Source: Glebionis coronaria
Taxonomy: Eukaryota > Streptophyta > Magnoliopsida > Asterales > Asteraceae
Length of the DNA: 64,000 bases
Direction: 5' to 3'
Assembly: GCA_025667525.1 (NCBI GenBank)
Contig: CM046877.1
Coordinates: 295,178,364 to 295,242,363, forward strand
Shown here: positions 57,166 through 64,000 of the stretch, one piece after another
Position numbering within the stretch: the stretch's first letter is position 1
Layout of the letters: each line of letters begins with the position of its first letter
Made by a program: the position numbers and the translations under genes
The notes under the pieces: generated by a model
The model's input: the letters and a program-made list of their open reading frames with translations, nothing else
Database searches by the model: none
What the model was told of the DNA's origin: nothing

Positions 57166-59004
57166 TTCTAAGCAATTCCTTAAATGCTTTAACAAATTTG
57201 GGCATGTGGACAAGTGCTTCAAGAAAGCTAATGTTGAAGTTCATTTGAGAAATCATCTTCACATAGCGTGTCACTTCGGAGTCCTCCTTGGTTAGCAGTT
57301 TGGTCTTGCCTAAACGTGAAGGATAAGGGATATTGGGTTTGGGTGGTGAAGGTGCAGGTGTAGTAGGTAAAGGTTGAGATGTTGAAGGGTCCTTGCTAGA
57401 TACATCGTCATAACGAGGCGGAGACGGTAATGGTGCACTAATACTAGGTGTAGGAGAAGTAGGGATAAATGGTGGTGGAGGAGGTGTAGATGATGGGGGT
57501 GGGATTGGTGGATCGACAATGGTAATCCCACTACGAGTAGTAATAGCACTCACATTAGCTCGCGGATTGGTGACGGTGTTTGAAGGTAGAGAACTCGAAG
57601 TAGAAGGTTGAGCGGCGGGCAAGAAACTAGCAAGCATATTCTTCAAATCATTCGTTTGATTGCTGAAGGAGGATTGAATATTATCTAGAAGCTCGGATCT
57701 TATCTCATTTCCTTGCTTTGTGATATCTCTTTTAAGATTGATAATTTGGCTCTGTAGATTCTTGATTTGCTCACCTTGGGTTCTCATGATGGCTTCAACA
57801 TCGGGATTAATGGGTGGGGTTTGTTGAGTGGGTGGGTGATAAGGATTAGAAGCTCTTGGTGGGATTTGGTTGCTTCTATTGTATTTGTTGGCGTGGTTTT
57901 GGCTTTGAGGAGAAAAACTGGGTGAAATGTAGTTGTTTGACCGGTAGCTCAGCAAATTTCTATCCCCTTGAGGTCGAGCTTGGTAATTTTCCGGTGAATA
58001 ATTACCATAGGCTGCATACACATTTTCCGGATTTCCTTGAGTAGAAGGACAATCGGTGTATGAGTGTGGACCACCGTATGTTTCACAAGGATTAGCAACC
58101 GCTTTAACTTGTTGTTGTTGTTGGTTTGAAGCGAGAAGCGTGATACTTTTTCTCATTTCAGTCATCATGCGGGTGAGTTCGGTCATATCAGGGTTTGCTG
58201 AGGTGGAAGAAACATTGACTCTCGGGTTGTTCCTTGAAGAAGCAGAGGAATCCCAGTTTTTGTGGTGAGTAGTCATGTTCTCAATTAGCTCTCTACACTC
58301 CTCAGGTCTCCTTTTCATGAATGTGCCACCGGCGGCTGCATTAATCGTATCACGATCTCGAAAAGTCAAACCGTTGTAGAAAGTATCAATCAATGTGACG
58401 GGAAGCATGTTGTGGTTAGGACAACGATCAATCAAGACATTATATCTTTCCCAAGCATCAAAAAGACATCCATCAGGGTCTTGCATGAAACCGCTGATTT
58501 GATTGCGAAGGCTCGTGACCATGAATGGTGGAAAGTAGCGCGATAAAAAGCGTTGAGTCATGTCATCCCAAGTGTGAATAGAATTCTTCGGGAGATGATC
58601 AAACCATTTCTCGGCATGATGCGATAAAGTATGTGGAAAGAGTTGTAGGCGTAGAACATCCATTATGGCACCAGGCAACTTCATGCTTTGGGTGATTGTA
58701 ATGAACTTGTCGAGGTGTTTGTTGGCATCATCATCAGGCAATCCACGGAAAGGATTTGTTTGCACTTGCTGAATCATGTGGTGCTTCAACGAAACTCAGG
58801 AGCGTTGATTTGTATAGGCGCAATCGGCCCTCCTCGTCCAAACATGGTAGGTTGACAAAGCTCCTCCATTGTCCGCAGATCGGGCTGTGGAAGAACATTG
58901 TTGTTATTATTATTGAGGTGCGGTGGATTATTGTTGTTAACACCTGACATAGTTAAATCTTCTTGAGTCTCGGGCTCTTGATAATTAGAAGATCTAGTAC
59001 GCAT
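57137..59004 (-). pseudogene. N2 gag (two frames)
   Basis: Starts MRTRSSNYQEPETQ at 59004; residues upstream of that Met in the open frame are leader. After about 70 codons a frameshift near 58790 moves to the frame with KHHMIQQVQ, FRGLPDDDANKHLDKF, LRLQLFPHTLSHHAEKWF, TFYNGLTFRDRDTI and a knuckle-like CETYGGPHSYTDC. The second knuckle Cys is Tyr, unlike the array (CEICGG) and O (CTFCGG). Gln/Pro/Ser-rich linker follows. The N-terminus and linker resemble the array gag, but the core is clearly diverged. Confidence 0.88.
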
Positions 59005-59236
59005 ACACTTGAAAATGCAAAAGAAAAAGAAACCAAACACAAAGACAATATATATACACAATAAAAATAAAATCTTTTTGGATTTTTGAAATTTTTAATT
59101 TTTATGTATTTTTATCAATTTTTAATTTTTATGGTTTTTTGAATTTTTTTATGCAAGAAAAATAACGCTCACAAGTGAACGGATCCCAAAAAGCAATGCG
59201 TCTTTCACAGAAAACCGTTAATCTTTACGAAAAGAG

Positions 59237-59251
59237 CTGGCAGCGGCGCCA
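59237..59251 (-). promoter_or_regulatory. N2 primer binding site (tRNA-Asp type)
   Basis: - strand TGGCGCCGCTGCCAG, three bases from the LTR; two mismatches to the tRNA-Asp complement. Confidence 0.8.
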
Positions 59252-59254
59252 TTT

Positions 59255-61239
59255 TAATGAAATGATTTTGCTAGGTTCAATTGTTGTTCTCGGTATCTTA
59301 ACGAATTGATTTCCGGCTTAAAGTATGACTATATTGTTTTTGGTGAAAAATAATATTTTGGTTGTTTTTAAAATAAAAGTGCGAAACTTTAAAGTAAAAG
59401 TGCAATTAAAGTAAATCTAATTTTAAGTTAAAGTAAGTGCAAGTATTTAAAACGTTGACTGAAATTAAAAGGCACTAATGTAAATAACGCAAACTTAAAT
59501 CTATCTAAGGCAAACTTAAAACGCAACTAAAACTTAAACTAAGGCAAGGCTAAAATAAATCTAAGGCAAACAATCTTAAAGTGCGACTAGGAAAAAGGCG
59601 GGAAAAATAAAGCTAGAAATTAAAAATTAAAAACAGAAACTTAAAAACAAAAACTAAAAAGAACCTGAATACAGCTCATTTCGAACAATCCTTCGTTCGG
59701 AACAATCACTCATCCGGAATGTCACCTTCGTTCGGAATGATTCTTCTTCGCTTGGAATATTACCAAAATCCTTGATCCGGAACAATTTGATCTGAATATG
59801 TCACTTATCCAAAACAATCCTTCATACGGAACTTTGCTGATTTGGAACTTTTTGGTCAACCCTTGGTTCGGAACCTCTTGATTCGGAAGTTGCCCTTGGT
59901 CCGGAAGTTTCGTTCGGAACTTTCGTTCGGAAGATCTTGATCCGGAACTCTTCCGAGTGAAGCACTTGATCCGGAACTTTTGGATGTTCCGAATGAACAC
60001 CCCCTGAACTTTGGTTCGGAACTTTGGTTCGGAAGATTTGATTCGGAACTCTTCCGGATGAAGCTTGATTCGGAACTTCTGTTCCGAAGATTCTGAGTTC
60101 CGAATGAACCACTCTTGACTCGGAAGTCTTGGCTTGTTCGGAACACTTCCGAATGAACAAGTTGGTTCGGAACTTTTTGCTTGTTCGGAAGTTTTTGATC
60201 CGGAACACTTCCGGATGAAGCTTGATTCGGAACTTTTGAATGTTCCGAATAAACACCCTCTGGCTCGGAACTTTCTGCTTGTTCGGATGTTTTCCTGGGA
60301 ATCACAGTTACAGAAACAAACACCCCCGAAGAACAAGGGATTACAGTAACAACAAATCTATCCACAAATTAATCAAAATCAAACAAAATATTTAACCAAA
60401 CTAATAACAAAACAACAAATAATCTTAAACAAACAATCTATATCAGTAAAACTAACAAATCTAACCACAATAATCAAAACCCACTTTGATCAAAATAAAA
60501 ACATGAACATGAACACAAACATAAACATAAAAATCAAAGATTAAGAAAGGTAGATAAGAGATTAACAAGATAAAGTAAAGATTGACAAGAATTAAATGAA
60601 AACTTACTTGAAATTAAAGGAATTTAAGGTGCAAGACAAGGTATTTAAATTTGACAAGTATTTAAATGTGCAGGAAAATAAATGTGGAAGACTAATTGTC
60701 ACACTTAGCCAACAAAATGAAAAGTGATTAAAACTAAACTATATATAGGGGAGGATTAGGAAGCTTCCTCCCCTCCTTCCTTTCTCTTAATTGCGTCATT
60801 AGGTTCTTAAGCCTTTCATTCTTCATTAATTGCACCATTAGTCCTTTATTCTTCTAATCTTCTTTAAACTTGGACTCTAATGACTTGTGGCTCGGGATTT
60901 CTTTTGAACTCGTCTTTTAATTCTTCAATAAAATAGACTTGAGTTCCTCGGCTTTTAGTAAACTTCCGTCTTTTGACTTTTTCTTCGATAAATCTTCAGA
61001 ATTGGTCTTGGACTTCCGTTCTTTTTGCACTCTTGACTTCTCGACTCCGTCTTTCATCTTTTTCTTCAATAAAAGCCCGTGAATGCCCGTGTTTTCTCCA
61101 CTTTTCACCTTTTCGTCCTAAATCACAACAAAAACACAAACCACGCATAATTCCGACATAAAAGACATAAAATACACGTTTTGGCTCGGTTATTATTGTA
61201 ATTAAGTGGTAGAAAGGATGGGTGTTTACACACCTATCA
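59255..61239 (-). mobile_element. N2 5' LTR
   Basis: 1985 bp. Relative to the 3' LTR it has an extra 13-bp TTCGGAA-type unit (~60010), a ~17-20-bp insertion (~60340) and one fewer cccgtgaatg unit (~61085). Confidence 0.88.
60739..60749 (-). promoter_or_regulatory. TATA box, N2 5' LTR
   Basis: - strand CTATATATAGT; likely promoter of N2. Confidence 0.6.
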
Positions 61240-61244
61240 AAGAT
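61240..61244. repeat. Target site duplication AAGAT, right copy (N2)
   Basis: Matches 41539-41543. Confidence 0.88.
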
Positions 61245-62859
61245 AAAATGGAATTTTTCACGAGTAGATCCGAAATTTCAAATGATCATGATAAAACTGA
61301 GGCTTCAAATTCTAATGATTTCAAAATGTTAACTTTAGCGGAAAATATGAGGCTTGACGCATTTTTTGAAAGAATTAAAATGAACGGTTTTAAAGATGAT
61401 GATTTTAACGATAAAGAATACGTCTACTTAAGTCCAAAGGGTAATCGTAAATTATAGATGAAAAATAATTATGGGATTTATTCGATGAAACAAGTGAACA
61501 ACCAATTCCGAAGGGCGACATTAGTGCCATCACGACAATGACAAAAATGGACTCTTCTTCACCACCTTCGAAGGACCACGTCTTTGAGGCTTCGACTTCT
61601 AATTCCATTGAAGTGCCTCCATTACCTTGCCCAAAATCCGTTGAGGCTAAAGGTTTTATCGATCTCGATCCAATCGTCAAAGAAAGGTCACCTAAGCGTA
61701 GTCACTTGACTTGTAACACCATGGTTGTGAGTTCTCACATCGACACTTTCTTTGACGAGGAAGATGAGAACAATTTTGCCGAACTCGATCACATACTCAA
61801 AAATGCACAAGCGATATTTGATTCTCCCAAAAAGAGTTCTACGTGTGGTGAGTATGATGATTTCGTCTTCGAGCCCGAGATCGAGGAAATAATCGAACGA
61901 GAGCTAGCTCTTTTACCTCCACTTCCACCTACGAGTGAGGTCGATTTTTCCAACGTTGAGGCCGAACTTGATGAGTTGGAACGTCTAATTTTTAATGATG
62001 ACGAACCAACTCACGTACTTCGAAACCCATTCTCGAGGAGTTACCTAATCAACTCTCCTCAAATGAGAATGATGTTTACCACATTTGTGAGGATCTAACT
62101 TATCAACGATCCCCACAAAAGAATAAAGGTTTCGTACTTGATCGTGATCTTTTTGAGAGAGTTTCTAAAATAATTAACGAGGGGAATGACGAACCTTGGT
62201 TTGACAAGCCTATCTATGATGAAGAAATCGAAGAGATCGACGTTCATAAGGATGACAAATATGTAGACCCCGAAGGGGCGGTGTTCTTTATCGATCATCG
62301 TTTTGAGAGTTTGTACAACCCACCCCCTCCCACCAATGACTTAAGTGTGAGAATTTTTAGCGCGACTAATTTTGAATTTGAAACGCCAAATACTTTTGAC
62401 ATCATTAAATCGGGTTTTCATAAAGAGTTTTTGAACGATGAAAAAGGAAAGGATTTTAAATTTTATTTAAAAGAATTTTCTACAAGTTCAACTCCGTCAT
62501 CACTATGTTTGACGAGTGCTATGAGTTCATCTACTCCTTTTGATGATGCGTCGTGTGGATCTAGTGTGGGGGAAGCCCCTTATGTTTCCTCACATTTCTC
62601 CACCGAGAACGAGATCTTCGATCCCGAAATTGCTTGTAAAGGGAAATCTCGTTCTTCCACCGATGCAATAAATGGAAATCATATCTATTTTCTTGGTGTG
62701 AGTCTACCTCGAGTAGCTCATTGTATTGCCCCACCCATTGTCCCACCTTACCTCTTTGAGGTTTTGCTTTTAGCATCGGTTGAAGTAGCGTTGTTTCGTC
62801 TTTCATCCGAAAACGAAGACGCTATCTTTGACCCCAGTATACGTATATCGGGTTTTTAA
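61245..62859 (+). pseudogene. Element O polyprotein after the N2 insertion (acidic tail, no RT)
   Basis: Picks up the protease frame (KMEFFTSRSE) and runs to a stop at 61457. The register then changes to 61538-62030 (acidic, with FFDEEDENNFAELDHILKNA and EIEEIIERELALLPPLPP) and again near 62030 to a frame open to 62859 (FVLDRDLFERVSKIINEG, VDPEGAVFFIDHRFESL ... LSSENEDAIFDPSIRISGF). Highly hydrophilic; no RT, RNaseH or integrase motif in any frame. I do not know its function. The tail resembles that of N2 in being acidic and ending near an FDP(G/S)I motif. Confidence 0.75.
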
Positions 62860-64000
62860 AGTACTCCACGTACTTTTGGGCCTTGTTTATCATGTAAGCC
62901 CCACAAAAAATGACCATACCATGATAATCCCTAAATGATCACATTTATGGGTATTCGAGTCGAGCTCTTGACTCGGTTATCAAAAACTTGGTGCCTCGTG
63001 GGGGAGTTCCCATGTTTATCCTTGTACATATTATCGCTTTCTTAGTTAACGTAACGAGGGGACTTGTGCTCCTCCAACCTTTGTTCCGTGGTTGTTTGTG
63101 ATTGTGATTAATTAGGTTCATCGTCATCATTGAAGCCTCTCGTGTTCGTTTTACGTATTACTCGAGCTTCGATCGTTGCCTTTGGAGATTCCGATATCCG
63201 ATGATATCCTTTTACCTTCTAACGTTTATCTTATTAGAATAATTCATAAACGGCTTTTAGGTTATTCGTTTTACCCTTTCCATGCTCGAGATTAAGCATT
63301 CGACTTTTCGTCTCTAGTATGGGTGTGTTTCACCCTTAGACTCGAAACATTGAGGACAATGTTTAGTTTTAGTATGTGGGGGTGAATAGATACTTCACCT
63401 TGCTCACGTCATCACGCAATCCAATATTCATCCTTTTGTTATCGTTTTGTTGCAAAATAAGGCTAAAAATGGCCAAATTTTAAATTTTTTCGTATTTTTC
63501 ATAAGTGTTTAAGACACGAATGTAGGCTTTCCGATGGTGAGAATGAGAGTAATTTTTGATTCGACCGTGTTGAGCACTAGCTTCGATTCCTTAACTTTAA
63601 TTAGGCTAATTCTCTTAAATGAGGATGAGAAATGATAGAGTTAATTACAAGTTACGTAATCTTTCACGATCTCATGTGTAGTAATTATTAGCTTATTCTT
63701 CCCACACTTTTGTTTAAATAAATGCAATAAGTAAGGTCGTACAATTTAAAAGAATTACTTAGCTTCTAGCTCAAGATCGTTTAAAAGTTGCTCGTGTTCG
63801 AATAGAGTTCATGGCAAGGCATAACTTATTGAAGCGGGATGCGAATATTGGCGAAGTCCAAAAAGGCCTTAACAAGGCATGACGACTCAATTTTGTTGCT
63901 AAATATCCAAGATGATGTGAAGTATCATTATTCCAAAATTAATATGAAGGATCGAGACACACGACGAGAAGCAATATACTCCCCTAAAGATCATGGAGAA
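62860..64000 (+). other. Element O 3' noncoding region
   Basis: Noncoding. Contains the palindrome at 63345-63364 followed by a purine run (tatgtgggggtg), then from ~63650 a segment strongly similar, in opposite orientation, to 19600-19900 of the array and 44370-44530 of N2. The 3' LTR is beyond the window. Confidence 0.75.
63345..63364. promoter_or_regulatory. Conserved 8-bp-stem palindrome, element O
   Basis: AAACATTGAGGACAATGTTT, identical to the array copy. Confidence 0.8.

Larger units (their letters stand above)
41544..61239 (-). mobile_element. Element N2: non-autonomous Athila-type element (gag-protease only)
   Basis: - strand element bounded by AAGAT duplications, with LTRs of 1963 and 1985 bp, tRNA-Asp-type primer site and polypurine tract. 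Minus the N3 insertion it is about 9.4 kb. Coding content is gag, protease and an acidic tail; RT, RNaseH and integrase are absent. It shares the LTR start, polypurine tract and much of the 3' noncoding region with the intact array element, but its gag and LTR bodies are clearly diverged. Confidence 0.85.
15360..64000 (+). mobile_element. Element O: Athila-type gag-protease element hosting the nested insertions
   Basis: + strand element, in pieces: 5' LTR (15360-17352 and 37420-38943), primer site at 38947, gag, protease (to 41543), continuation (61245-62859) and 3' noncoding region to the window end; the 3' LTR lies beyond. Joining across the two insertions restores continuity at five-base duplications (CAAGG, AAGAT). 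No RT, RNaseH or integrase is found anywhere in its own sequence, so it is non-autonomous. Its left LTR start (TGATGAGACT) is inferred from the TGAT/ATCA ends. Confidence 0.7.

Noticed and set aside
1..64000. Host protein-coding genes, tRNA or rRNA genes
   Set aside because: Every region over 300 bases could be assigned to an LTR element or its noncoding parts; no cloverleaf, rRNA or host-like exon pattern was recognised.

Overview
The window is a retrotransposon-only stretch of a plant nuclear genome. I see no host gene, tRNA, rRNA or CRISPR array. Every recognisable coding segment belongs to LTR retrotransposons: Ty1/copia of the Sirevirus type, Ty3/gypsy of the Athila type, and one decayed chromovirus. 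The style of the Athila gag-pol, the Cys/His-rich Sirevirus gag and the extra ORF downstream of the copia pol resembles elements common in Asteraceae genomes. That assignment is inference from family resemblance (moderate confidence); 'eudicot plant' is safer.

Layout. 1-1601: 3' part of an Athila-type LTR in + orientation, abutting copia-1. 1602-~6385: copia-1, a 5'-truncated Sirevirus-like element (RT-RNaseH with one nonsense codon, repeat-rich 3' noncoding region, polypurine tract, partial 3' LTR). ~6386-14952: copia-2, a second 5'-truncated Sirevirus (gag, zinc knuckles, protease, integrase, RT, RNaseH, extra ORF, 3' LTR), all in broken frames. 14955-15359: an inverted fragment of the same LTR, giving a hairpin-like arrangement.

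From 15360 past the end of the window lies a nest of insertions. The host, element O, is a + strand Athila-type element whose coding region has gag and protease but no RT, RNaseH or integrase. Its 5' LTR (15360-17352 and 37420-38943) is split by a - strand, 20-kb array at 17353-37414 with three near-identical 1481-bp LTRs and two near-identical internal regions, each with an uninterrupted 1890-codon Athila gag-pol. One CAAGG target duplication flanks the whole array. The protease of element O is split by element N2 (41544-61239, - strand, duplication AAGAT), another Athila-type element with gag and protease only. N2 is split in its 3' noncoding region by element N3 (44669-54917, - strand, duplication CTTAG), a chromovirus-like element with ~3-kb LTRs and a decayed interior. 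Hand-counted LTR divergence agrees with the nesting order: N2 about 18 substitutions in ~1.96 kb, N3 about 6 in ~3 kb, the array 1-2 in 1481 bp.

How the parts may work together (inference): the array carries the only intact gag-pol. It shares with N2 the LTR start, polypurine tract and long 3' noncoding segments, and shares with both N2 and O a tRNA-Asp-type primer site and an 8-bp-stem palindrome. The gag-protease-only elements therefore look like partners that could be mobilised in trans by an autonomous Athila. I found no clear evidence of a wholly new system; the most notable items are the three-LTR array, the gag-protease-only elements, the conserved noncoding signals, and young LTRs around a dead interior in N3.
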